The notes under the pieces are model-generated. The model ran no database searches, was not told where the DNA came from, and worked only from the letters and a program-made list of their open reading frames with translations. Shown piece by piece: positions 26,393 through 33,389 of a stretch of DNA of 64,000 bases. Each line of letters starts with the position of its first letter. Position 1 is the stretch's first letter. A program made the translations under genes and the position numbers. Origin of the DNA: JAKFEW01 sp036675505 (lineage in GTDB: Bacteria; Cyanobacteriota; Sericytochromatia; S15B-MN24; JAQBPE01); the NCBI GenBank assembly GCA_036675505.1, contig JAKFEW010000143.1, forward strand, positions 124,001 to 188,000, written 5' to 3'.

Positions 26393-27046
26393 CTAATCAA
26401 GCAGGCCTTTCCGCAACGCGTACTTCACGAGCTCGGCCCGGTTGTGCAGGCCGAGCTTCTCCATCAGGTTGGCCCTGTGCGTCTCGACCGTGCGCACGCT
26501 GATGACCAGCTGCTGGGCGATCTGCGAGTTCGTGTGGCCCTCGGCGATCAGGCGGAGGATTTCGCGCTCGCGTTCGGTGAGGCGGCCATACGAGTCGACC
26601 TCCTCGCCCTGGTTCACACGGGCCATGTAGTCCTGCATCAGGCGCGTGGCCACGGCCGGGCGGATGAACGCGCCGCCTGACGCGACATGCCGGATCGCGT
26701 CGAGCACCTCGGCGTCGGCGGCCTTCTTGAGCACATAGCCCGCGCCGCCGGCCTGGATCGTGCGGAAGAGGTAAGCGTCGTCTTCATGCATCGTCAGCAT
26801 CAGCACCTTGACCTCGGGGTGCTTGCGGCGGATTTCCTGGGTGGCCTGGATGCCGTCCATCTTCGGCATGCTGATGTCCATGAGCACCACGTCGGGCCGC
26901 AGCTCGCTGGTGCGGGCCACCGCCTCCTCGCCGTCGCCCGCCTCGCCGACCACCTCGAGGTCGTCGGCGGCGCCGATCAGCATGCGCAACCCGGTGCGCA
27001 AGATGGTGTGGTCGTCGGCGAGCAGGACCTTGATGGGATCAGGCAT
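26393..27046 (-). CDS. NarL/FixJ-family response regulator
   Basis: 217 residues from the ATG overlapping the kinase stop by 8 nt. The receiver (1-125) has the acid pocket Asp11-Asp12, phospho-acceptor Asp57 (VVLMDISMPKMDG) and Lys at the usual site (YVLKKA). A LuxR-type helix-turn-helix follows (about 150-210): LTEREREILRLIAEGHTNSQ and VETHRANLMEKLGL. It is the partner of the sensor kinase directly upstream, and the downstream TonB receptor gene is its most obvious target. Confidence 0.93.
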   Translation of the reverse strand: MPDPIKVLLADDHTILRTGLRMLIGAADDLEVVGEAGDGEEAVARTSELRPDVVLMDISMPKMDGIQATQEIRRKHPEVKVLMLTMHEDDAYLFRTIQAGGAGYVLKKAADAEVLDAIRHVASGGAFIRPAVATRLMQDYMARVNQGEEVDSYGRLTEREREILRLIAEGHTNSQIAQQLVISVRTVETHRANLMEKLGLHNRAELVKYALRKGLLD

Positions 27047-28994
27047 GAGGCACCTCTGAATCTGAATCTGGGGTGGCGGGAAAGCCGTCGTCGGGTGGCG
27101 GCGCGGCCGGCAGATCGGCCGAGAGCATAACGCGCGTGCCGCGCCCAGGCGCGGTGTCGAGCTCCAGTTGGCCACCGATCAAAGACACGCGCTCGTGCAT
27201 GCCGAGGAGGCCCAGATGTTCGCGCCCATCGGTGCCCACGGCGCCCGGATCGAAGCCCCGGCCGTCGTCGGCGATGCGGAGCGTGAGCCGCCCGTTTTCA
27301 TGGCGGAAGGCCACCTCCACGGCGCGCGCGTCGGCGTACTTCGCCGCGTTGGTGAGGGCCTCCTGGGCGATGCGATAGAGCGTGACCTCGTACTGCGGCG
27401 GCAGGCGATAGTCGAGGGCATCGGCCTGGAACCGCGCTTCGACGCCGTGCTGCTTGCCGAACTCCTCGACGAGCGAGCGCAAGGCCACGACGAGGCCGAG
27501 ATCATCGAGCATCGCCGGGCGCAGCGCCAGGGAAAGCTGATGCACCTCTTCGATCAGCTGGACCGTGAGCTGCTTGAGGGCCGAGGTGCGGTCCTTGAGG
27601 TCGTCCAGCGTTCGCGAGCCCTCGACCACCTTGAGGCCGACGAGCAGGCTCGTGAGTGATTGGCCGGTCTGGTCGTGTAGCTCACGCGCGAGGCGCTTGC
27701 GCTCGTCCTCCTGGGCCGCGATGATGCGCTCGATCAGCTGGCCGCGCATGCGGTCGTGATCGCGGATGCGGTCGAGCAGGCGTTCTTTCTCGGCGTCCAG
27801 GCGGGCCAGCTGGGTGTTGCGCTCGGCGAGCTCGAGCGCTTCCGCTTCGAGCTTCACGGCCTGGGCGGCGAGCTCCTCGCGGCTCTGGGTGAGGCGATCG
27901 GCCAGCTTGACCACGCCGCGCGCGAGGTGGGCGATCTCGTCCTGGCCGGCCACGCGGGTCGGCGGGCGCCCATCCGTGCCGTCGGCGAGGCCCGCGGAAA
28001 GCTCGGCCAGCCGACGCAGCGGGAAAAGCAGGCGCCGCGTGAGCACGAAGAAGGCGACGAGCGCGAAGATCACGGCGGCGGAGGCCAGCAGCGCGATGCC
28101 GCCCGCGTAGCGCTGAAGCGTCTCGGCGATTTCGTCTTCAGGGAAGGCGCGGGCGATCGCCCCCACCGGCCGGCCGGCGAGGTCCAGGATCGGCCGGAAC
28201 GCGATCAGGTACTCGCGCCCGCCGAGGCGCTGCTCGGCGAAGAAGTACCGCCCTTCACGCACGTCGGCCCAGACCTCGGGCGCGAAGCTCAGCGGCATGC
28301 CCGCCGGGAAGCCGGCCTGGGCGAGGACGCCCCCTTGATCGAGGACCGCGACCGCGCCCCCGATCAGCGCGGTGATCTGGCGGGGGATGGCCGTGTCGGC
28401 GTCGACCCGCTCGCCGAGGATCAACCCGCCGGTCGCCCGGCCCGCAGGCCCGATCGGCGTCACGACGAGCCGCACGAGGCCCGCCTGGCGAGCCCCGGCG
28501 GGCAGCGCCGCCTGATCCGCCTCGCCGAGCGCTTCCGTCACGACGAGCTGCTCGCCGCGCGCGATCGCCTGGGTGACGATGCCATGGGGATCGAAGCGCC
28601 CACCGAGCCCGGCCGGGCCGATCAGGCGTCCATCGCGGGTGACGGCGATCGCGAGGTCCAGCGCGATGCGGCGCTTTTCGGCCGCGAGCAGGCCCACACC
28701 GGCCTCCAGGCGCCCCTGGGCGGCCGCCTGCACGAGCTCGGGTTGGCGCGCGAGGCCCACGGCCGTCAGCTGGATTTCCTCGAGGCGGGTGCGGTACCAG
28801 GCCTCGACGACGTTCAGATCGCGGCTGAGTTGGCGCTCCATCTGCAACTTCAGGCTCTGGCCGGCGCTGACGAAGGTCACGACCATGACCGCCGCCGTCA
28901 CGGTCATGACCGTGCAGAGGCCGAGCAGGACGAGCTTGTAAGCCAACGGCAGCCCCACCCAGAGGCGTCGCCAGATCGGCAGCGGCGTAGACAT
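27039..28994 (-). CDS. NarX-type membrane sensor histidine kinase
   Basis: 651 residues. Membrane helix one (about 17-42), a ~240-residue periplasmic sensor domain (double-Cache-like: FFAEQRLGGREYLIAFRPIL), helix two (about 293-315), HAMP (RRLLFPLRRLAELSAGLADG), coiled coil, HisKA_3 with His440 (ERKRLARELHDQTGQS) and a HATPase_c domain (ALTNAAKYADARAVEV; RIADDGRGFDPGA). HisKA_3 kinases pair with NarL-type regulators, and the regulator gene overlaps its end. The ligand is unknown; the association with a TonB receptor and a binding lipoprotein suggests an exogenous nutrient or metal complex. The start codon is placed for a leaderless message (-10 TACCAT exactly 6 nt upstream). Confidence 0.92.
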   Translation of the reverse strand: MSTPLPIWRRLWVGLPLAYKLVLLGLCTVMTVTAAVMVVTFVSAGQSLKLQMERQLSRDLNVVEAWYRTRLEEIQLTAVGLARQPELVQAAAQGRLEAGVGLLAAEKRRIALDLAIAVTRDGRLIGPAGLGGRFDPHGIVTQAIARGEQLVVTEALGEADQAALPAGARQAGLVRLVVTPIGPAGRATGGLILGERVDADTAIPRQITALIGGAVAVLDQGGVLAQAGFPAGMPLSFAPEVWADVREGRYFFAEQRLGGREYLIAFRPILDLAGRPVGAIARAFPEDEIAETLQRYAGGIALLASAAVIFALVAFFVLTRRLLFPLRRLAELSAGLADGTDGRPPTRVAGQDEIAHLARGVVKLADRLTQSREELAAQAVKLEAEALELAERNTQLARLDAEKERLLDRIRDHDRMRGQLIERIIAAQEDERKRLARELHDQTGQSLTSLLVGLKVVEGSRTLDDLKDRTSALKQLTVQLIEEVHQLSLALRPAMLDDLGLVVALRSLVEEFGKQHGVEARFQADALDYRLPPQYEVTLYRIAQEALTNAAKYADARAVEVAFRHENGRLTLRIADDGRGFDPGAVGTDGREHLGLLGMHERVSLIGGQLELDTAPGRGTRVMLSADLPAAPPPDDGFPATPDSDSEVPHA

Positions 28995-29000
28995 GCCATC

Positions 29001-29009
29001 ATGGTAGCA
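29001..29009 (-). promoter_or_regulatory. Extended -10, leaderless promoter of the sensor kinase operon
   Basis: Minus strand TGCTACCAT, followed by exactly 6 nt (GATGGC) and the ATG of the sensor kinase gene. The expected +1 is the A of the ATG. No ribosome site exists. Confidence 0.7.
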
Positions 29010-29034
29010 CCGCGCGCCATGACACGCGGATCGG

Positions 29035-29610
29035 TTAAACGCTGAACTCGGACGCGAGAATGGCGTGCAGCTTCATGTCGATGCGCTGGCCCTTCACGAC
29101 CCGGCAGCTGCGCATGAGGCCCTCCTGGACGAGGCCCAGCTTCTCCATCACGCGCGTGGACGGCGCGTTGTCGACGCGGCAGACGCCCTGGATGCGCTGC
29201 AGCCCGAGCGGCCCGAAGCCCCAGCCCAGCACCGCGCGCATGGCCTCCGGCATGATCCCGCGGCCGCGCAGGCGCAGGGCCAGGATGTAGCCGAGCGCCG
29301 CGGTGGCATGCCGCGTGTCGATGTCGTAAAGCCCGCACGTCCCCACCACGCGGTCCTCTTCCTTGAGCACCACGCCCCACAGCGCCTCGTTGCCGCCTTC
29401 GTAGAACCGCATGGCCATTTCGAGATACGCCTCGGAGTCCGCGAGCGTTCGGTGGGGCGGCCAGGCCGTGTGCTTGCCGATCGTGGGATCGGAGGCGTAG
29501 GCGAAGACCCCCGGGGCGTCGTCCATGCGCAGCTTGCGCAGCACGAGGCGCTCGGTTTCGAGGGTGGGCAGGTCGCGCAGGACCCCGGTCAGATCAAGCA
29601 CAGTGTCCAT
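29035..29610 (-). CDS. GNAT-family N-acetyltransferase (RimJ/RimL-like)
   Basis: 191 residues. The N-terminal LETERLVLRKLRMDDAPGVF is typical of the RimJ/RimL/Acetyltransf_3 branch; the acetyl-CoA loop lies in LALRLRGRGIMPEAMRAVLG; the last strand-helix reads VCRVDNAPSTRVMEKLGLVQ, then EG. These enzymes acetylate protein N-termini, ribosomal proteins or small amines; the target cannot be read. The ATG lies exactly 6 nt after TAAGCT (a TAnnnT-type -10), so the message may be leaderless. It lies 24 nt downstream of the barrel-protein gene and might also be reached by read-through. Confidence 0.88.
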   Translation of the reverse strand: MDTVLDLTGVLRDLPTLETERLVLRKLRMDDAPGVFAYASDPTIGKHTAWPPHRTLADSEAYLEMAMRFYEGGNEALWGVVLKEEDRVVGTCGLYDIDTRHATAALGYILALRLRGRGIMPEAMRAVLGWGFGPLGLQRIQGVCRVDNAPSTRVMEKLGLVQEGLMRSCRVVKGQRIDMKLHAILASEFSV

Positions 29611-29616
29611 AACGCC

Positions 29617-29622
29617 AGCTTA
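29617..29622 (-). promoter_or_regulatory. -10 TAAGCT, possible leaderless promoter of the acetyltransferase gene
   Basis: TAAGCT ends 6 nt (GGCGTT) before the ATG. The match to TAnnnT is minimal and there is no TGn extension, but the spacing equals that of three stronger cases in this window. Confidence 0.4.
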
Positions 29623-29634
29623 CCCGGCACCCGG

Positions 29635-30435
29635 TCAAAATCCCAACCGCCCGGAAATGTAAGGTCCCGTGAGTTGGTCGGAGAACGGCACGCGCGCACC
29701 ACCACGGCCGAAAGCGAGGTGGCGCCATCCCAGGCCGACGCCGACGGGGCCGAGGTGGCCGCTGATGCCGAGGCTGGCGTCAACCATCCACGCATCGCCT
29801 GTCGGGAAGCCGCCGGCCCGGAGGCCGCCCTCGAGGGTCATCCATCGAACCGGCACCCCGCCCTGAAGCCCCACGAGCCCGAGGCCGACCGGCGCCAGGC
29901 CGGAATGCCAGCCGCCCTCGGCGATGAAACAAGGAACGGCCGGGCCTTCGGCGCCGAAGCGGCGCCGAAGGGTGAGGGCGATCGGCGTGCCGCCGACGCC
30001 GAGTTGTCCGAGCGCGGCCAGATCCTGGACGCCCAGCACCCGCGCCCCGATCGCCCAGGGGCCCTGCCAGAGCGAGCCGTCCACTTCGAGGACCTGATGG
30101 TACGTGGCGCCCGACCGCGTGGCCCGCCAGGTGTCGACGCGCAGCGCGGGATGGACGACCTCCGGGGTCGGGTCGGCCGCCGGGAAATCCTCGGGCGCCA
30201 GTGACGCCTCGGGCGTCGGCGTGGGCATCGGGCGCGCCGTCGCACGCGGCGACGGGGTCGGCCGGGCCGTCGGCTTCGCTGCCGGGCGGGCGGCCGCCGT
30301 GTTGGCGACGCCCCTTGGTGTCGGCTTCTTCCGAGCGACCGACGGCTTGAGCGGCGGGAACCAGGCGGCCTGGGCGGCGGGGGCGGCGGAGACGACGAGG
30401 ACGGGGAGGAGGAGGCGAGTGAGGGAGCGGAGCAT
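29635..30435 (-). CDS. Small outer-membrane beta-barrel protein with Pro-rich linker
   Basis: 266 residues from the ATG at 30435, which gives a signal peptide (MLRSLTRLLLPVLVVSAAPA, then AQAA). A basic Pro/Ala/Thr linker (about 25-80) follows, then ~170 residues of alternating strands ending in Phe (GPYISGRLGF), the usual outer-membrane barrel terminus. The last third (VGLGWRHLAFGRGGARVPFS) resembles the end of the next protein upstream (VELGFRHFAFQNAAEPLFHL), so the two barrels are paralogues. No named family recognised. A perfect TATAAT lies exactly 6 nt before this ATG, predicting a leaderless message; longer starts would fall upstream of the -10. Confidence 0.75.
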   Translation of the reverse strand: MLRSLTRLLLPVLVVSAAPAAQAAWFPPLKPSVARKKPTPRGVANTAAARPAAKPTARPTPSPRATARPMPTPTPEASLAPEDFPAADPTPEVVHPALRVDTWRATRSGATYHQVLEVDGSLWQGPWAIGARVLGVQDLAALGQLGVGGTPIALTLRRRFGAEGPAVPCFIAEGGWHSGLAPVGLGLVGLQGGVPVRWMTLEGGLRAGGFPTGDAWMVDASLGISGHLGPVGVGLGWRHLAFGRGGARVPFSDQLTGPYISGRLGF

Positions 30436-30441
30436 CGGGGG

Positions 30442-30447
30442 ATTATA
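30442..30447 (-). promoter_or_regulatory. TATAAT, leaderless promoter of the small barrel gene
   Basis: Perfect TATAAT on the minus strand followed by exactly 6 nt (CCCCCG) and the ATG. It follows a terminator hairpin that insulates the gene from the upstream one. Confidence 0.7.
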
Positions 30448-30467
30448 CGGCATTTCCGGCATATCAA

Positions 30468-30499
30468 AAGGGGTCCCGCGGCGGGCCGCGGAACCCCTT
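30468..30499 (-). terminator. Rho-independent terminator of the PG-binding barrel gene
   Basis: A 15-bp stem with one mismatch (AAGGGGT-x-CCGCGGC against GCCGCGG-x-ACCCCTT), read on the minus strand right after the stop and ending in a short T-run (TTTT, then GATATG). Confidence 0.7.
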
Positions 30500-30512
30500 G
30501 ATGCCTGCCCGG

Positions 30513-31610
30513 CTAGAAAGCCAGGCGGACTTCGGCCACCGGGCCATTCAAGTGGAACAGCGGCTCCGCCGCGTTCTGGAACGCGAAGTGGCGGAACCCG
30601 AGCTCCACCGACAAAGGATCGACCCGCAGGCCAAGCCCGGCCCGGCCGTCGGCGAAGTAGCTCGAGCTGAAGTTGTGGCCGCCCTGGGCCTTCGCCTGCA
30701 GCCACAGCCAGTTGCCGGCCAGCGGGCGATCCATCGCGACGCCGAGCGTGCCGAAGTTCACGTTGCCGCGGCCGATGCCCCGGTACCCGCCGAAGACCTG
30801 GTAGAAGCCGCGGTCGAAGCGGTACTTCAACAGGCCGTCGTACATCGCGGTGTTCTGCGCGAAGTAAGGCGTGAGGGTCGGACCCGGATCGCGGTAATCG
30901 ACATAGGTCTGGTTGAACATCGTGACCTCGCCGCCGAGGCCGAGGTCGCCGAGCCAGAGCGTACCGCCACCGACCCAGGTCGGACGGGCGAAGGTGTAGT
31001 CGTAGTTCTCGGCGCCGGCGTTGAGCGGGACCATCCAGTTGCCGCCGTGCAGCTCGAGCGTGGGCCTGTTCTCCACGGGCGCCTCCGGCACCATCGATTC
31101 GACGCTCGGCGCGGCCGTGGGCAGCTCCATCGGCGACTCGACCGGCTCGGGCGTGGGCTCCTCGCTCGCCATCGGCATCGGCGTGTAGATGATCGGCGGC
31201 TCGGTCCAGGCCGGCGTCGGGCGCGGCTTGGGCGTCGCTTTACCGGGGCGCTGCTCGACCGTCTCGCCCATGCCACCGTACCAGTAGCCGCTGGCCGCGA
31301 GCGACTGCTGCAGCAGGAAGACGTCGTTGCCGCCCATGCCGCACTTGAGCGTGCGGCGGTAGCGCAGGCCGAGCGCGCGATACGTCTCGGGACCGGCGAC
31401 GCCGTCCACCTTGATGCCCTTGCTGCGCTGGAAGTTGCGGATCGCGCGGGTGGTGTAGTTGCCGTAGAGGCCGTCGAAGTTCCAGTTCGAGCGCGAGTTC
31501 TCGCAATCGAATGCCTTCAGGCCGCGCCAGGCTGCGTCCGCAGCGGGGGCGAGCGCTGCGAGGCCCAGACTGGCTGCGACGGCGGCGACGACGATGGTGC
31601 GATGTCTCAT
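30513..31610 (-). CDS. Peptidoglycan-binding-domain outer-membrane barrel protein
   Basis: 365 residues from an ATG with AGGAGG 5 nt upstream. Signal peptide (1-27, ending APAADA), a PG_binding_1 unit (about 30-85: LYGNYTTRAIRNFQRSKGIK, VDGVAGPETYRALGL) and the start of a second (GGNDVFLLQQSLAASGYW), a Pro-rich linker (about 110-175), then a ~175-residue barrel ending in Phe (VAEVRLAF). The module order suggests a protein that sits in the outer membrane and grips peptidoglycan. Cyanobacteria and others use SLH-domain porins for that tether; a PG_binding_1-barrel combination would be a different solution (inference). It has its own regulated-looking promoter and terminator. Confidence 0.8.
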   Translation of the reverse strand: MRHRTIVVAAVAASLGLAALAPAADAAWRGLKAFDCENSRSNWNFDGLYGNYTTRAIRNFQRSKGIKVDGVAGPETYRALGLRYRRTLKCGMGGNDVFLLQQSLAASGYWYGGMGETVEQRPGKATPKPRPTPAWTEPPIIYTPMPMASEEPTPEPVESPMELPTAAPSVESMVPEAPVENRPTLELHGGNWMVPLNAGAENYDYTFARPTWVGGGTLWLGDLGLGGEVTMFNQTYVDYRDPGPTLTPYFAQNTAMYDGLLKYRFDRGFYQVFGGYRGIGRGNVNFGTLGVAMDRPLAGNWLWLQAKAQGGHNFSSSYFADGRAGLGLRVDPLSVELGFRHFAFQNAAEPLFHLNGPVAEVRLAF

Positions 31611-31637
31611 GCGACCTCCTGGCGGCGACAATGGATG

Positions 31638-31685
31638 GTTTACCGCTATGGTAAACGACCCTTGGACGTCTGTAACTAGCGTTAC
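31638..31685 (-). promoter_or_regulatory. Promoter with two inverted repeats upstream of the PG-binding barrel gene
   Basis: On the minus strand a -35-like GTTACA (31676-31671), 17 bp, and -10 TACCAT (31653-31648). Two inverted repeats cover them: GTTTACC-N5-GGTAAAC (31638-31656) over the -10 and GTAAC-TAGC-GTTAC (31672-31685) over the -35. This arrangement suggests repressor or activator binding to both elements. Confidence 0.6.
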
Positions 31686-31704
31686 GTCACGACGTCGCCA
31701 AAAT

Positions 31705-31740
31705 CATGAACGGCGGTCTCCGAGGAGACCGCCGTTCATG
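31705..31740 (-). terminator. Perfect 16-bp hairpin terminator of the 53-aa gene
   Basis: CATGAACGGCGGTCTC and its exact complement enclose the loop CGAG. On the minus strand it comes 16 nt after the stop of the small gene and is followed by ATTTTGG. It may also stop transcription from the other side. Confidence 0.7.
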
Positions 31741-31755
31741 CCTGGAAACCCGCTG

Positions 31756-31917
31756 TCACGCCGCGTCTGGCGGCTCCGGCGGGAGCATGGCATCGATGTG
31801 CGCCACGCCCAGGGGCCGGAAGCGGCCTCCATCGAGCAGCGTTCTACCACGGTCGAGCTCGCTCGGCCTCAGGAAACGCACCCGCGTGCCTTCCGGCGTT
31901 TCGATGTAATCGTTCAT
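31756..31917 (-). CDS. Small protein of unknown function (53 aa)
   Basis: 53 residues, starting MNDYIETPEGTRVRFLRPSE and ending PPEPPDAA. The ATG has a strong GGAGGAGG ribosome site about 11 nt upstream. The sequence is charged (Glu, Asp, Arg), has no membrane segment or signal, and ends in a Pro/Ala tail; the central GTRVRFLRPSELDRGRTLL might fold as two strands and a helix. No family recognised. The gene is isolated: a perfect 30-bp palindrome lies 53 nt upstream and a perfect 16-bp terminator hairpin just downstream. That packaging and the ribosome site argue that it is a real gene rather than chance. Confidence 0.6.
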   Translation of the reverse strand: MNDYIETPEGTRVRFLRPSELDRGRTLLDGGRFRPLGVAHIDAMLPPEPPDAA

Positions 31918-31969
31918 TGCGCTGGTTCCTCCTCCGGGTCCGCGTCCGAGCATAGCCGCGCGACGGCCG

Positions 31970-31999
31970 GCCGGCTCCGGCGGATCCGCCGGAGCCGGC
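31970..31999. repeat. Perfect 30-bp palindrome
   Basis: Centre GGATCC at 31982-31987; the 15-nt arm GCCGGCTCCGGCGGA is followed at once by its exact complement. Pairing can extend three more positions using one G-T pair. It lies between the divergent 53-aa gene and M20 amidohydrolase gene. It could be a dimer operator, or a terminator for antisense transcription coming from proA. Confidence 0.7.
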
Positions 32000-32091
32000 T
32001 GGGCGGCATGCACAAGCGGGCTGGACCAGGGGCCTGGGGCCGTGGTGACATGGGGCTCGCTCGCCTTTTTGTTCGCCCAGGAGGTTCAGCC

Positions 32092-33258
32092 TTGCTCACC
32101 GCCGAGATGCAGCACGAGATCGTCGCCTGGCGCCGCGAGTTCCACCGGCGCCCGGAGATCGGGTTCCACGAGGTCTGGACCGCCGGCCGCGTCGCCGAAA
32201 TCCTGATGGCCATCCCGGAGCTCGAGGTCACCACCGGCGTTGCCGAGACCGGCCTGGTCGTGCTGCTGGAAGGTGCCCACCCCGGCCCCTGCCTGCTCGT
32301 ACGCGCCGATATGGACGGCCTGCCGATCCACGAACTGAACCAGCATGCGTATCGATCGGAGAACGACGGGGTGATGCATGCCTGCGGGCATGACGCCCAC
32401 ATGGCGATGCAGATCGGCGCGATCAAGTACCTGGCGACCCGCCGAGCCGACCTTCACGGCAATGTGAAGTTCGTGTTCCAGCCTGCCGAGGAGGGTCCGG
32501 GCGGCGCCAAGCCGATGATCGACGCCGGCGTGATGGAAAACCCGCGGGTGGACGCCGCGATCGGCTACCACATCTGGAACAGCTTGCCGGTCGGCCAGGT
32601 CGGCATGGTCGAAGGGCCGACGATGGCCCACACCGACACCTTCGAGATCCAGATCCAGGGCCGAGGCGGGCATGGCGCGGCGCCGCACCTGTCGGTCGAT
32701 TCGGTGGTGGTCGCGGCGCACATGATCACGGCGATGCAGTCGATCGTGTCGCGTTCCGTCGACCCGCTCGAGCGTGCGGTCGTCACGGTTGGCAAGATGT
32801 CGGCGGGCGATCGCCACAACATCATCGCCCACACCGCGCACCTCAGCGGCACGGCACGCTCCTTCGCCCCGGAGGTCGCCAAGCTCATCCCCGAGCGCGT
32901 CGCCGCGATCGCCGAGCACACCTGCCAGATGTTCGGCGCCAAGTGCCACCTGGATTACAAGAACGTCTATCCCGCCACCGTGAACGACCCCGCGATGGTG
33001 CGCCGGGTCTGGGACTCCGCCGTGAAGGCGATCGGCGCGGCCAACGTCGTCGTCGCCCGCCCGAGCATGGGCGGCGAGGATATGAGCTTCTTCCTGCAGG
33101 CCGTGCCGGGCTGCTACTTCTTCATCGGCTCGGCCAACCCGGCGAAGGGCGTCGACGTGCCGCACCACCACCCGGAGTTCCAGATCGACGAGGACGCCCT
33201 CGCGATCGGCACCACGGTGATCGTCCAGGCGATCCTGGACTACTGCGCTGGTGAGTAG
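32092..33258 (+). CDS. M20-family amidohydrolase
   Basis: 388 residues. A TTG start was chosen because AGGAGG lies 7 nt before it; the next ATG (32107) is too far from that site. Metal-binding motifs of the IAA-amino acid/hippurate/N-acyl amino acid hydrolase branch: HACGHDAHMAM, PAEEGPGGA, YHIWNSLPVGQ and the C-terminal HHHPEFQIDEDAL. The inserted dimerisation domain starts near GRGGHGAAPH. Enzymes of this group deacylate N-acyl amino acids or hydrolyse related amides; the exact substrate is unknown. It stands alone. The 7-bp repeat tract begins just after its stop. Confidence 0.9.
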   Translation: MLTAEMQHEIVAWRREFHRRPEIGFHEVWTAGRVAEILMAIPELEVTTGVAETGLVVLLEGAHPGPCLLVRADMDGLPIHELNQHAYRSENDGVMHACGHDAHMAMQIGAIKYLATRRADLHGNVKFVFQPAEEGPGGAKPMIDAGVMENPRVDAAIGYHIWNSLPVGQVGMVEGPTMAHTDTFEIQIQGRGGHGAAPHLSVDSVVVAAHMITAMQSIVSRSVDPLERAVVTVGKMSAGDRHNIIAHTAHLSGTARSFAPEVAKLIPERVAAIAEHTCQMFGAKCHLDYKNVYPATVNDPAMVRRVWDSAVKAIGAANVVVARPSMGGEDMSFFLQAVPGCYFFIGSANPAKGVDVPHHHPEFQIDEDALAIGTTVIVQAILDYCAGE

Positions 33259-33389
33259 TTTTGGGATTTGAGTTTTGCGTTTTGAGTTGAAAAGCCGAAC
33301 CCAAAACTCAAAACCCAAATCTCAAAACTCAAAACCCAAAACTCAAAACCCAAAACTCAAAACCCAAAACTCAAAACTCAAAACTCAAT
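33259..33389. repeat. 7-bp tandem repeat tract (AAAACYC), with inverted flank
   Basis: From about 33300 to 33388 the sequence is a tandem array of the heptamers AAAACTC and AAAACCC with few deviations. The stretch just before (33259-33296) contains the complementary GTTTTGAG/TTTTGGG units, so the whole tract can fold on itself. It is AT-rich in a GC-rich genome and lies between convergent stops of the amidohydrolase and proA genes. Heptamer arrays are well known in cyanobacteria (STRR sequences). Confidence 0.85.

Noticed and set aside
33300..33388. CRISPR array
   Set aside because: The units are 7 bp with no spacers and no cas genes are nearby; it is a simple tandem repeat.
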